The notes under the pieces: model-generated | Databases searched by the model: none | What the model saw: only the letters and a program-made list of their open reading frames with translations | What the model was told of the DNA's origin: nothing | Made by a program: the position numbers and the translations under genes | From: Prochlorococcus marinus str. MIT 9401 | GTDB lineage: Bacteria; Cyanobacteriota; Cyanobacteriia; PCC-6307; Cyanobiaceae | DNA length: 64,000 nucleotides | NCBI RefSeq assembly: GCF_000760095.1 | Contig: NZ_JNAR01000002.1 | Location: forward strand, 1 to 64,000 | Direction of reading: 5' to 3' | Shown: one piece after another, positions 9,136 to 16,971 of the stretch | How positions within the stretch are numbered: position 1 is the first letter of the stretch | Layout of the letters: each line of letters begins with the position of its first letter

Positions 9136-10062
9136 ATGCTTAAACCAAAAAAGCTTTTTAATAATAATTTTTTATCAAGCTTGGATTTATCTTCTGAAGA
9201 AGTCATACACATACTAAATATTGCTTTTAATTTAAAGAGTAAAAATCTAAATTTAGAATTCAATGACAAAGTTCTTGGTTTAATTTTTGACAAGTCATCT
9301 ACTCGTACGAGAGTAAGTTTTCAAGTAGCGATGTCAAGACTTGGAGGCACAACAATTGATTTAAATCCTACTACCTCGCAAATCGGTAGAGGTGAGCCAA
9401 TCAAAGATACAGCAAGGGTTCTAAGTAGATATTGCGATGTGCTTGCAATTCGAACTTTTAAACAATCTGATTTAGAGGAGTATGCTAAGTGGTCATCCAA
9501 ACCAGTAATTAATGCATTAACCGACCTAGAACATCCCTGCCAGGCTTTGGCCGATTTTATGACAATTAAAGAGGAATTTACTGACCTTGAGAATACAGTT
9601 TTGACATTTATTGGGGATGGGAATAATGTGGCAAATTCTCTTATCTTATGCGGGGCATTATTAGATGTTGAAGTTAGAATTGCATGTCCAAAAGGGTACG
9701 AACCAAATTCTTTATTAATTAGTAAAGCACTCGAGCTATATAAGAATAAGAACATGTTGCGAATAACAAATGATATTAATTCCGCTATCTCAGGTGCAAA
9801 TGTTATTTATACTGATGTTTGGTCTTCAATGGGAGAAGAAAATCAAAAGGAAGAAAAAGATAAAGACTTTAAAGGTTTTACTGTAAATAGTAATTTATTA
9901 TGCAAAGCAGATAAAGAGGCAATTGTTCTTCATTGTCTTCCTGCGTATAGATCTAAAGAGATAAGTGATGAAGTATTTGAATGTAAAAACAGTAGAATTT
10001 TTGATCAAGCGGAAAATAGAATGCATGTACAACAAGCACTTCTTTCTTGTCTTCTTACATAA
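9136..10062 (+). CDS. argF: Ornithine carbamoyltransferase
   Basis: A 308-residue enzyme of arginine synthesis joining carbamoyl phosphate and ornithine to give citrulline. The carbamoyl-phosphate motif SSTRTRVSFQVAM, the HPCQALADF motif, and the ornithine-site HCLPAYRSKEISDEVF near the C-terminus are all present, as is FIGDGNNVANSL at the domain boundary. Length is normal. ATG at 9136 begins 28 bp after the ftsH stop. The gene is followed by lexA on the same strand with its own likely promoter. Confidence 0.97.
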   Translation: MLKPKKLFNNNFLSSLDLSSEEVIHILNIAFNLKSKNLNLEFNDKVLGLIFDKSSTRTRVSFQVAMSRLGGTTIDLNPTTSQIGRGEPIKDTARVLSRYCDVLAIRTFKQSDLEEYAKWSSKPVINALTDLEHPCQALADFMTIKEEFTDLENTVLTFIGDGNNVANSLILCGALLDVEVRIACPKGYEPNSLLISKALELYKNKNMLRITNDINSAISGANVIYTDVWSSMGEENQKEEKDKDFKGFTVNSNLLCKADKEAIVLHCLPAYRSKEISDEVFECKNSRIFDQAENRMHVQQALLSCLLT

Positions 10063-10089
10063 GATAGCTTGCGAATTTTACAATTAATA

Positions 10090-10103
10090 GGTACAAATGT
10101 ATT
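10090..10103. promoter_or_regulatory. Candidate LexA box upstream of lexA
   Basis: The 14-mer GGTACAAATGTATT fits the cyanobacterial LexA-box consensus as I recall it (RGTACNNNDGTWCB) with one mismatch, T for C near the 3' end. It lies 16 bp before the lexA start and directly abuts the TATAAA-like hexamer at 10106-10111, so a bound repressor would block RNA polymerase. This fits autoregulation. Confidence 0.5.
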
Positions 10104-10105
10104 AG

Positions 10106-10111
10106 TATAAA
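10106..10111 (+). promoter_or_regulatory. Candidate -10 box of lexA
   Basis: TATAAA sits eight bases before the lexA ATG. If used, transcription would begin at or next to the start codon, giving a nearly leaderless mRNA. It directly follows the putative LexA box. Confidence 0.35.
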
Positions 10112-10119
10112 TTTGCTTT

Positions 10120-10737
10120 ATGGTATTTTCTGAAGAAAATAATCTTACTGATGCTCAAAATGAGCTTTATGGTTGGATAAAGAATTATATGAAAACTTTT
10201 CAACATAGTCCATCAATTCGACAGATGATGAAAGCTATGGGTTTAAAATCTCCCGCTCCAATTCAAAGTCGATTGAGACATTTGCAAGAAAAAGGATACA
10301 TTTCATGGCAAGAAGGCAAAGCTAGAACTATGCAAATAGTTGATGAAATAATTGAGGGTGTGCCTATTATGGGTTCTGTTGCAGCAGGAGGTTTAATTGA
10401 AACTTATTCTGATGTGCAAGAAAACTTAGATATTTCTGATGTTTTAAGAAAGAAAAATGTATTTGCCCTAACGGTTAACGGAGATTCAATGATAGATGCT
10501 TGCATTGCTGATGGAGATATGGTTCTAATGGAGCCTATTAGTGATTCTTATTCTCTAAAGAATGGAACAATTGTTAGTGCAATGGTTCCAGGCTTGGGAA
10601 CTACTTTGAAATATTTTTTTAAAAGAAAAGGGAAAATATTTCTTGAGGCAGCAAATCCTGCTTATGATCCAATTGAGCTAAATGATGATGCAGTAATTTT
10701 TCAAGGAAAACTATTAGCCGTTTGGAGAAAAATTTAG
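10120..10737 (+). CDS. lexA: LexA repressor
   Basis: A 205-residue SOS-type repressor and self-cleaving serine protease. The N-terminal winged helix-turn-helix is visible as SPSIRQMMKAMGLKSPAPIQ followed by SRLRHLQEKGYI. The cleavage site Ala-Gly lies in GSVAAGGLIE, the catalytic serine in VNGDSMIDACIADGD, and the catalytic lysine in TTLKYFFKRKG, so the protein should be cleavable on RecA activation. ATG at 10120. It marks the end of the housekeeping block; all genes to its right concern surface polysaccharide. Confidence 0.96.
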   Translation: MVFSEENNLTDAQNELYGWIKNYMKTFQHSPSIRQMMKAMGLKSPAPIQSRLRHLQEKGYISWQEGKARTMQIVDEIIEGVPIMGSVAAGGLIETYSDVQENLDISDVLRKKNVFALTVNGDSMIDACIADGDMVLMEPISDSYSLKNGTIVSAMVPGLGTTLKYFFKRKGKIFLEAANPAYDPIELNDDAVIFQGKLLAVWRKI

Positions 10738-10867
10738 AGAAATATTTAAAAGTGATTGGTATTTATATTTTTCAAATAACTGGTATTTAAAATTAAAGTA
10801 CTAATTATGCTAATATTTTTGTATTAATTATTAGAAAATTTCAAGGATTTAAATCTATAAATATTAA

Positions 10868-12061
10868 ATGAATAAACAAATAAGTTCTATTAGATTAATC
10901 AGGCTTTTTAGATACTTAACTGTCTTATGTTTTTTTAATTTTCAAAATGTTATCCTTTCTGATGAATTTGTAGTCGATAATGAAAATGCTTCAAATAAAT
11001 CTAAAATTTTCTATCCAGAGAAACCAAATTTAAATGGAAACGAATATATTCTCTCAGGTGGGGATCTCATCAATATAGATTTTGCAGGTATTAAAGCTTA
11101 TAGTGGCCAATATTATGTAGATCCAGATGGCAATTTATTTTTACCTGATATAGGTATTTACAATGTAGAGGGTAAGACATTAAATGAATTAAGAAAGGAA
11201 TTATTAAATTCATATAGAGATTTTATTTTTGAACCTGAAATTACACTTCAAATCCAAAGCTATAGGCCAGTAAATGTATATTTAAGAGGTGAAGTAAGGA
11301 GTCCAGGACTGTACCGAGTAGAGTATGAAATTGTGAAAAAATCAAATACAACTTTCAACTCAACAAATGATTTTACTTCAAATAATTCATTTTCATCAAA
11401 TAGTCCATTTTCTTTAAATAGTCCATTAAGCAATGACAATCTAAAAAGCTATCAATTGCCGCCAACACTTTTTGATGTACTAACTCAAGCTAAAGGATTT
11501 ACTAAAAGTGCTGATTTATCTGAGATAAAAATAATAAGAAACAATACTATTTCACAAGGTGGAGGGAAAATATCTGCCAAAATAAATCTTTTATCTCTGC
11601 TTTTAGAAGGAGATCAATCAGTAAATATAAGAATTTTTGATGGTGATACTATTGTGGTTCCAAAGTCAGAAAATTTGTTGAAAGACCAAATTTTAGAAAT
11701 ACAGCGGAGTAATCTTAGCCCAGAATTTATATCAGTATTCATTACTGGTAATGTAAGAAAAGGCGGTGAAATATCTTTAAAAAAAGGTGCAAGTTTAAAC
11801 CATGCAATAGCTTCTACTGGTGGTAAAAAAATTCTTACAGGTAATATAGAATTTATAAGATTCAAGTATGACGGAGAGACAGATAAATCCCTCTTCAGAT
11901 ATGATTCAAATGCTCCAATTGCTTCCAAAAGAAACCCTATATTAATGGATGGTGATATTATCAATGTGAGAAGAACACCAATTGGTGCTGCAACAGAAAT
12001 TTTAGGTGAGATTTCTTCCCCAGTTTTAAGTGGTTATGGTCTCTACAATATTTTTAACTAA
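10868..12061 (+). CDS. Wza-type polysaccharide export protein with SLBB domains
   Basis: A 397-residue exported protein. An N-terminal hydrophobic stretch (about residues 13-32) looks like a signal sequence. Next comes a poly_export domain, YILSGGDLINIDFAG and YYVDPDGNLFLPDIG, then SLBB blocks with VNVYLRGEVRSPGLYRV and a second repeat near FISVFITGNVRKGGEISL. Family members form the outer-membrane channel for capsule or O-antigen-like polymers. I see no clear lipobox, so lipid anchoring is unproven. A serine/asparagine-rich stretch at about residues 160-193 interrupts the first SLBB region. It is two bases from the following wzz-like gene, so the two form an export operon opening the island. 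Confidence 0.88.
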   Translation: MNKQISSIRLIRLFRYLTVLCFFNFQNVILSDEFVVDNENASNKSKIFYPEKPNLNGNEYILSGGDLINIDFAGIKAYSGQYYVDPDGNLFLPDIGIYNVEGKTLNELRKELLNSYRDFIFEPEITLQIQSYRPVNVYLRGEVRSPGLYRVEYEIVKKSNTTFNSTNDFTSNNSFSSNSPFSLNSPLSNDNLKSYQLPPTLFDVLTQAKGFTKSADLSEIKIIRNNTISQGGGKISAKINLLSLLLEGDQSVNIRIFDGDTIVVPKSENLLKDQILEIQRSNLSPEFISVFITGNVRKGGEISLKKGASLNHAIASTGGKKILTGNIEFIRFKYDGETDKSLFRYDSNAPIASKRNPILMDGDIINVRRTPIGAATEILGEISSPVLSGYGLYNIFN

Positions 12062-12063
12062 AA

Positions 12064-13734
12064 ATGAATTTTAATGCTTCTAAAAATATGAATTCTAATT
12101 TCAATGAAGGCGAAGATGAAATAAATATACAAGAAATTGTTAATTACTTATTTAAGAGAAGATTTCTAGTTTCAGGAGTAACATTTTTTGTGACAGCTTT
12201 TGGAGTTGTTTTCTCTTTAATACAAAAACCTATTTATAAAGGTGAGTTTCAAATAGTCGTTGCTGGACAAAAATCAGAAAGTATTTTAAGTCAAGCAGCT
12301 GGGGCATTTGGAAATTTAACTGGAGGAGCTTTTGAATTACCTGGAGTTTCAAGTACAGAAATAAAAACGCAAGAATTCATATTAAAAAGTCCTTCCGTGC
12401 TAATGCCTGTTTATCAATTTTCAAAACAAAAATACAATGAAAGAGGAGAGAATAGTGAAAACCTAAGTTTTAAATCATGGAGAAAAAAATTCTTAAATAT
12501 CGAATTTGAGAAAAAAACTACAGTATTAAATATAACGTTTTTAGACAATGATAAAGATTTAATTTTAGAAGTACTAAATAAAATTTCCTCTAAGTATAAA
12601 GACTACTCTAGGAAGGACAGAATAAAATTATTAACAAAAGGAATATCTTATCTTGAAAGCCAACAAAAAATTTTGAAAAGCAATTCAATTCAATCTTTAA
12701 AAAATTTGAATGAATTTTCTATTGAAAATGGCTTGGGAGATATAGATGGATTTGTTGCGTTGGGGAATAATATCAATGGGTTTGGAGTTGAAAAATTTAA
12801 TAATTCTATATTAAATAAACTATCAGAATTAGAGGGTATCTCAAACCTTAATCTAAGAGCGGGAGGTGGAGCAATCCCAAATCTTAATTTAAGAACAGGC
12901 GGCGGTGGAACAGGAGCAGGACAACGTTTTACTTCTCAATTCTCATTATTAGAGCAATATGAATCACAATACACTGATTATTCTTCTAAGTTAAAACCAG
13001 AATCAGGATTGATGAAAGACTTAAAAGCTAAAATAGATAATCTTAGATCTTCATTAAAAAGACCAAATGAAATTTTAATTAAATATAGAGAATTAACATC
13101 AATATCTAGGCGAGATGAGGCTCTCCTCAATCAAATTGAGGATCAATTAGTATCTTATAAGTTGGAGCAAGCCAATAAGCAAGATCCCTGGGAATTAATT
13201 TCAGAACCAACAATTGCAGACTTACGAATCTATCCCAAAAGGAAAAGTATTGTAGCTTTATTTGGCTTTTCAGGTTTATTTTTAGGGATATCACTTGCAT
13301 ATTTAAGGGATAAGGCTAGAGGTTTAATTACAGGATTCAATGAAATTAAGCGTTTAATTGATCCAAAATTCTTAGATAATCTTTTTATAAGAAATAAATC
13401 TTTAAGTAATCAACTCCTCCAGAACTTTTTTAAAAATAATGAAGAATTTCAAAATGTTAAAAATGGAAATTGTATTTTAATGATTTCAAATCGTTCTTCA
13501 GCTATTGAAAATGAATTTTTAAATTATGTTTTGAAAAATAATGATAAATTAGTATCTATAGAATTTAGCGAAATCGATAAAATTAATAATTTTGATAATA
13601 TTGTCATTTTTATTAGCTCCCATGAAGTAAAAAGAAAAGATTTATTTTTATTGAATCAATACTACAAACTAAATCAAAGAAAAATAGTAGGGTGGTTTTA
13701 CCTTGATTGTTCGGAAAAAATTAACCTTTCATAA
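12064..13734 (+). CDS. Wzz/chain-length determinant protein (polysaccharide co-polymerase), no functional kinase domain
   Basis: A 556-residue inner-membrane protein with the Wzz topology: cytoplasmic INIQEIVNYLFKRR, first membrane helix about residues 35-53, a large periplasmic helical region, and a second helix near VALFGFSGLFLGISLAYL (about 397-415) preceded by a proline-containing RIYPKRKS segment. Such proteins set glycan chain length and work with a Wza channel. After the second helix about 135 residues follow where many homologues carry a tyrosine kinase, but I see no Walker A or B motif and no tyrosine cluster. A glycine-rich imperfect tandem repeat (SNLNLRAGGG, then PNLNLRTGGGG) lies around residues 260-285. 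Confidence 0.85.
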   Translation: MNFNASKNMNSNFNEGEDEINIQEIVNYLFKRRFLVSGVTFFVTAFGVVFSLIQKPIYKGEFQIVVAGQKSESILSQAAGAFGNLTGGAFELPGVSSTEIKTQEFILKSPSVLMPVYQFSKQKYNERGENSENLSFKSWRKKFLNIEFEKKTTVLNITFLDNDKDLILEVLNKISSKYKDYSRKDRIKLLTKGISYLESQQKILKSNSIQSLKNLNEFSIENGLGDIDGFVALGNNINGFGVEKFNNSILNKLSELEGISNLNLRAGGGAIPNLNLRTGGGGTGAGQRFTSQFSLLEQYESQYTDYSSKLKPESGLMKDLKAKIDNLRSSLKRPNEILIKYRELTSISRRDEALLNQIEDQLVSYKLEQANKQDPWELISEPTIADLRIYPKRKSIVALFGFSGLFLGISLAYLRDKARGLITGFNEIKRLIDPKFLDNLFIRNKSLSNQLLQNFFKNNEEFQNVKNGNCILMISNRSSAIENEFLNYVLKNNDKLVSIEFSEIDKINNFDNIVIFISSHEVKRKDLFLLNQYYKLNQRKIVGWFYLDCSEKINLS

Positions 13735-13772
13735 TCAAAGTTTATTTAATGTTTTAATACCTTTATCAAATA

Positions 13773-14588
13773 TTATTTTTGTGTAACTATTGTTGTTTCT
13801 GAGTAACCCTGACAATATGTAGTTGGTCCCTCTAATTTAATTATCCTATGGGTTTTCGAAATGCTCTCGAAGAATTTTTTATAGCGATCTCTAGATGAAT
13901 TATCAAAAACCAAAATTCCATTTTTATTGAGTTTTTTAAGTCCTTTTTCGGCACATTCGTTTCTACAATATCCATCAACCAATATTAAATCGAATAAACA
14001 GTCATAATCGTCTATTGCATTTACGTAATTTTCAAATGAATAACCTTTGAATTCTTTCCAAGCTGTTTCAAAAGTATTACTCGTTTTCAAATTAATTGGT
14101 TCTTTAACTAATAGTTCTATATTTGTTATATCTAATTCAGCTATTCTATTTTTAAGAGTATTTACCCATTGAGGATTATTTTCTACAGTAATAACTTTAT
14201 CACTTCTTTCAGAAAACCATAGAGTTGAAGTCCCTCCACCCCATTCAAAAACTTTCGGAGAAGTTGTTTGCAAAAGATGCCATTCTATAAAGTGTATAGC
14301 TTTTATATACATCCAAGGCAGAGGATCAGAATCATATATTGATTCCCATCCTCTTTCTGAATTTCTAAAAAATGATCTAATCCAATGAGAATATACATTG
14401 ATTTTACCTTCTTTATAGTCCAGATTATTTCTGAAAATCTCTCTTGAATAAAGATTATAAAGTCTCCAGTCAAATATTAATCCTATACCTTTTAAAAATT
14501 TCCATAATGGATAAATTTTTGTTTTCCTTAACTCTCCTCTATTATTTTTAAAGAAATTAAGATTCTCAATTATTTTAAATGGTTGCAT
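13773..14588 (-). CDS. Class I SAM-dependent methyltransferase-like protein
   Basis: A 271-residue cytosolic protein. The SAM-binding motif I is visible as VFEWGGGTSTLWFSE (residues about 113-127), followed by an acidic motif II in KVITVENNPQWV and a motif IV-like FDLILVDGYCRNECAEKG. The C-terminal LVFDNSSRDRYKKFF resembles the strand-5 region of the same fold. I infer methylation of a sugar or glycan; the substrate is unknown. It lies 9 bp downstream of the FkbM gene 14598-15518 on the same strand, so both are probably transcribed together, opposite to the wza/wzz pair. Confidence 0.75.
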   Translation of the reverse strand: MQPFKIIENLNFFKNNRGELRKTKIYPLWKFLKGIGLIFDWRLYNLYSREIFRNNLDYKEGKINVYSHWIRSFFRNSERGWESIYDSDPLPWMYIKAIHFIEWHLLQTTSPKVFEWGGGTSTLWFSERSDKVITVENNPQWVNTLKNRIAELDITNIELLVKEPINLKTSNTFETAWKEFKGYSFENYVNAIDDYDCLFDLILVDGYCRNECAEKGLKKLNKNGILVFDNSSRDRYKKFFESISKTHRIIKLEGPTTYCQGYSETTIVTQK

Positions 14589-14597
14589 TTTTAAAAA

Positions 14598-15518
14598 TTA
14601 TGTTTTTTTGTTTATAGTCTTGAGGTCTGATTTATAATCTGGACCCCATGGCATTCTCATAACTTTTTGTTCAATATCAGCTATTCTAAAATGAACTATA
14701 TTATTTAATAGTCTGCAAATTTTTTGTTTTCTTGAGAATAATTTATAATCTTTATCTATTCTTTCAAGATCTATCTTTTCATCTTTAGTACAGTAAATAT
14801 CATCATGTATTTGATTTTGTTTAGTAAACGAATTTTTAGACATAAAAATATTGTATCCACAAGATTCTAGAAAATCTTTAGTTATATCTAAAGTGTTAAA
14901 TTTTCCGCGTCTTACCTCTATAAATATATCTGGACTGAAATCTTTTATCAATTCTTTTGCACCTTCAAGTGATTTTACTTCATCACCCTCTATATCTATT
15001 TTTATAAAAATATTGGAATTGTGATTAAAAATTCCTTTGCAATAATTATCTAGTGTAGTTATCTTTGAAATTGTAGAAGTACCTGAATCATCTATACATA
15101 ATGATTTAGAAAAAGAATGTGAGCCTATTTTATTAGAGAAGAATAATTCAGCTTTTCCATGAAAATTACTTACTCCTAGTTTGTTAATTGTGGGAATTTT
15201 AATATTAGGCTTAAGATTTTTTTCTATACTAATTAATTTTTTTCTTTTTTCCAAAATTGAAAAATAATAAGGGTGCGGTTCAAAAGAATGACATTCGAAT
15301 CCTAGTCTGGATATAAAAAATGTAAACAAACCCATATTTGCTCCCAAATCTAAAAAAATTGGGTTTTTTTTATTCTCAACAAAAATTTTCGATGCTTTAT
15401 AGAAGTTAAAAGGCATTTTTCTAATCCTCATCCTTACTATATTCGCAGGGAGCATTTCAATAAAGGAAAATAAAATGAATCTGTAATAACTTGAAAATTG
15501 AATAATTTTTAAAAACAT
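14598..15518 (-). CDS. FkbM family methyltransferase
   Basis: A 306-residue protein with the FkbM pattern: PIFLDLGANMGLFTFFISR (SAM motif I, about residues 53-71), FECHSFEPHPYYFSIL (motif II), and FIKIDIEGDEVKSLEGA, the IDIEGxE block that defines the family. FkbM-type enzymes methylate hydroxyls on sugars or glycans. A C-terminal extension of about 80 residues follows the core and I do not recognise it. The start at 15518 (ATG) is 31 bp from the divergent tRNA-Ala. Confidence 0.88.
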   Translation of the reverse strand: MFLKIIQFSSYYRFILFSFIEMLPANIVRMRIRKMPFNFYKASKIFVENKKNPIFLDLGANMGLFTFFISRLGFECHSFEPHPYYFSILEKRKKLISIEKNLKPNIKIPTINKLGVSNFHGKAELFFSNKIGSHSFSKSLCIDDSGTSTISKITTLDNYCKGIFNHNSNIFIKIDIEGDEVKSLEGAKELIKDFSPDIFIEVRRGKFNTLDITKDFLESCGYNIFMSKNSFTKQNQIHDDIYCTKDEKIDLERIDKDYKLFSRKQKICRLLNNIVHFRIADIEQKVMRMPWGPDYKSDLKTINKKT

Positions 15519-15549
15519 ACTTTATTTGCTAATATTTATTACTTAGTTA

Positions 15550-15622
15550 GGGGCCATAGCTCAGTTGGTAGAGCACCTGCATGGCATGCAGGGGGTCAGC
15601 GGTTCGAGTCCGCTTGGCTCCA
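15550..15622 (+). tRNA. tRNA-Ala (anticodon GGC)
   Basis: A 73-nt cloverleaf. The acceptor stem pairs GGGGCCA with TGGCTCC (one G-U pair). The anticodon stem is CCTGC/GCAGG around loop ATGGCAT, giving anticodon GGC. The T arm is AGCGG-TTCGAGT-CCGCT. The discriminator base is A; CCA is not encoded (TCA follows). A degenerate copy of this gene lies 1.25 kb downstream. Confidence 0.96.
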
Positions 15623-15894
15623 TCAGGATTTTCGCAAGTAATACCAATTAGTTTGAACGAATATATACAGGAACAAACCATTTATTTTAGTGTATCAATG
15701 TGTATTAATATGTGTTCTCTGCGAGCAACTCTGCGAGCCACATCCCTTGCAAATAGTTAGAAGGGGTATAAGGGGCTAAGTAAAAAGATATTGAGAAAAA
15801 ACTACATAAAAAAGATATGATTAATTTTAGGATATGATTACTTTAATTAAATTTAAAAATTCTCTTAATCCTTCAATAACCTACGATAAATTAT
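15623..15894. other. Noncoding spacer downstream of tRNA-Ala
   Basis: The 272 bp between the tRNA and the next gene contain no convincing ORF. The only structured element is the pair of 12-bp direct repeats at 15717-15740. A GC-richer stretch at about 15740-15780 contrasts with the AT-rich remainder. I looked for remnants of an integrase on both strands and did not find a persuasive one. Confidence 0.6.
15717..15740. repeat. Tandem pair of 12-bp direct repeats (left copy)
   Basis: CTCTGCGAGCAA (15717-15728) is followed immediately by CTCTGCGAGCCA (15729-15740), 11 of 12 bases identical. A diverged pair of the same repeat is at 16822-16845, on the other side of the FkbM gene. Paired short repeats near a tRNA resemble recombinase arm-binding sites, but that is inference. 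Confidence 0.7.
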
Positions 15895-16728
15895 ATGTTA
15901 AAGAACTCTCTTAAAAATTTCTTAAAAAGGATAAAACTTTTACCTTTTGCCAAAAAAATAAAGAGACTTTTTTTTACAAAAAAGCATCCATTACAAAATT
16001 TTAAAAATGCTAAGTTAGACAATATTATCACTCTAGGAACTGAATATGGTGGTTGGAGTTTTGTTGACGAGGATAACTTAAAGAATTGTACAATAATAAG
16101 TGCTGGTCTTGGAGAGGATGCTTCATTTGATATAGAATTTGCTTCAAAATATGATGCAAGAATAATTATTGTTGATCCAACTCCTCGAGCTATAAAACAC
16201 TACGATGAAATAATTAATTCACTTGGAAATTCATCAAAAACTGAATATTTGGAAGGTGGAAAACAACCAATAAATTCATATAACCTCATAAATTTAAAAA
16301 AAGAAAATCTTATCCTTTTAAAAAAGGCCTTATGGAATAAAAATGAGAAACTAAGATTTTTCTCTCCTCCTAACCCAGAACATGTCTCACATTCAATAAT
16401 AAATTATCAAAATCAATATAAGGAAAATACAAACTTTATTGAAGTTGATGCTATTACTATTGATAAATTGTTGGATCAATTTAATTTGAATAAAGATGAT
16501 ATACCCCTCATTAAACTTGACATAGAAGGAGCTGAAATAGAGTTTTTAATTGATTGCTTTAGTAAAGGTTTTAGACCAAGACAAATTTTAGTCGAATTTG
16601 ATGAACTTAATGTTCCGTCGAGAAAGGGTTTTGAAAGGGTTACAGAAATTAATCAAATATTGATAAACAATAATTATCAATTAATAAAAACAGATGGCAA
16701 AGCTGATTTTCTTTACTTAAAGAATTAA
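15895..16728 (+). CDS. FkbM family methyltransferase carried between the two tRNA-Ala copies
   Basis: A 277-residue SAM-dependent methyltransferase-like protein. After a basic N-terminus, TIISAGLGEDASFDIEF (about residues 65-81) stands where motif I is expected, followed by IIIVDPTPRAIKHYDEI, and the family-defining IKLDIEGAEIEFLID appears near residue 205. Motif I is not a standard GxGxG, which is seen in some FkbM relatives. ATG at 15895. It is the only gene in the 1.3-kb interval flanked by the intact and degenerate tRNA-Ala and the 12-bp repeats, so it may have arrived as a single-gene cargo. Likely role: methylation of a surface glycan. Confidence 0.82.
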   Translation: MLKNSLKNFLKRIKLLPFAKKIKRLFFTKKHPLQNFKNAKLDNIITLGTEYGGWSFVDEDNLKNCTIISAGLGEDASFDIEFASKYDARIIIVDPTPRAIKHYDEIINSLGNSSKTEYLEGGKQPINSYNLINLKKENLILLKKALWNKNEKLRFFSPPNPEHVSHSIINYQNQYKENTNFIEVDAITIDKLLDQFNLNKDDIPLIKLDIEGAEIEFLIDCFSKGFRPRQILVEFDELNVPSRKGFERVTEINQILINNNYQLIKTDGKADFLYLKN

Positions 16729-16759
16729 TACTTTTACATCAAAAATTAAATATTAATTC

Positions 16760-16810
16760 AGTAATTTATTAATTTATAAATTTATTAATTTATTAATTTA
16801 TTAATATTTA
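16760..16810. repeat. AT-only low-complexity repeat
   Basis: About six imperfect copies of an AATTTATT-like octamer run across this stretch, immediately after the FkbM gene and before the right-hand 12-bp repeats. It is probably slippage-generated; no function is evident. Confidence 0.6.
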
Positions 16811-16821
16811 AATATTGTTAT

Positions 16822-16845
16822 CTGTGCGAGTAGCCCTGCGAGCAA
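16822..16845. repeat. Tandem pair of 12-bp direct repeats (right copy)
   Basis: CTGTGCGAGTAG (16822-16833) and CCCTGCGAGCAA (16834-16845) match the left-copy unit CTCTGCGAGCAA at 9 and 11 of 12 positions. The 12-bp periodicity is preserved. The pair lies 27 bp before the degenerate tRNA-Ala. Confidence 0.6.
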
Positions 16846-16872
16846 AATGCTAAAAACACCTGCAAAACCTAG

Positions 16873-16937
16873 TTATTGCTTAGTTGGTCATCTGCATGAC
16901 ATGGAGGGGGACAGCGGTTCGAGTCCACTTGGCTCCA
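16873..16937 (+). pseudogene. Degenerate tRNA-Ala copy
   Basis: The last 46 bases (16892-16937) match the last 46 of the intact tRNA-Ala at 42 positions, and weaker similarity continues through the D loop (TTAGTTGGT). The 5' acceptor strand is absent, three bases of the D arm are missing, one anticodon-stem pair and one T-stem pair are broken, and the anticodon reads GAC. It should not fold as a working tRNA. It looks like a tRNA duplicate or attachment-site scar. Confidence 0.85.
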
Positions 16938-16971
16938 TAAGTATTATTGTTCTTCTTTTGAAATAATATGT

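Noticed and set aside
9321-9755. 144-residue minus-strand ORF
   Set aside because: It is antisense to argF and carries no domain.
15700-15780. Integrase C-terminal remnant on the minus strand near the 12-bp repeats
   Set aside because: Short open frames exist on the reverse strand, but they show none of the Arg-His-Arg-Tyr motifs of tyrosine recombinases and break at once.
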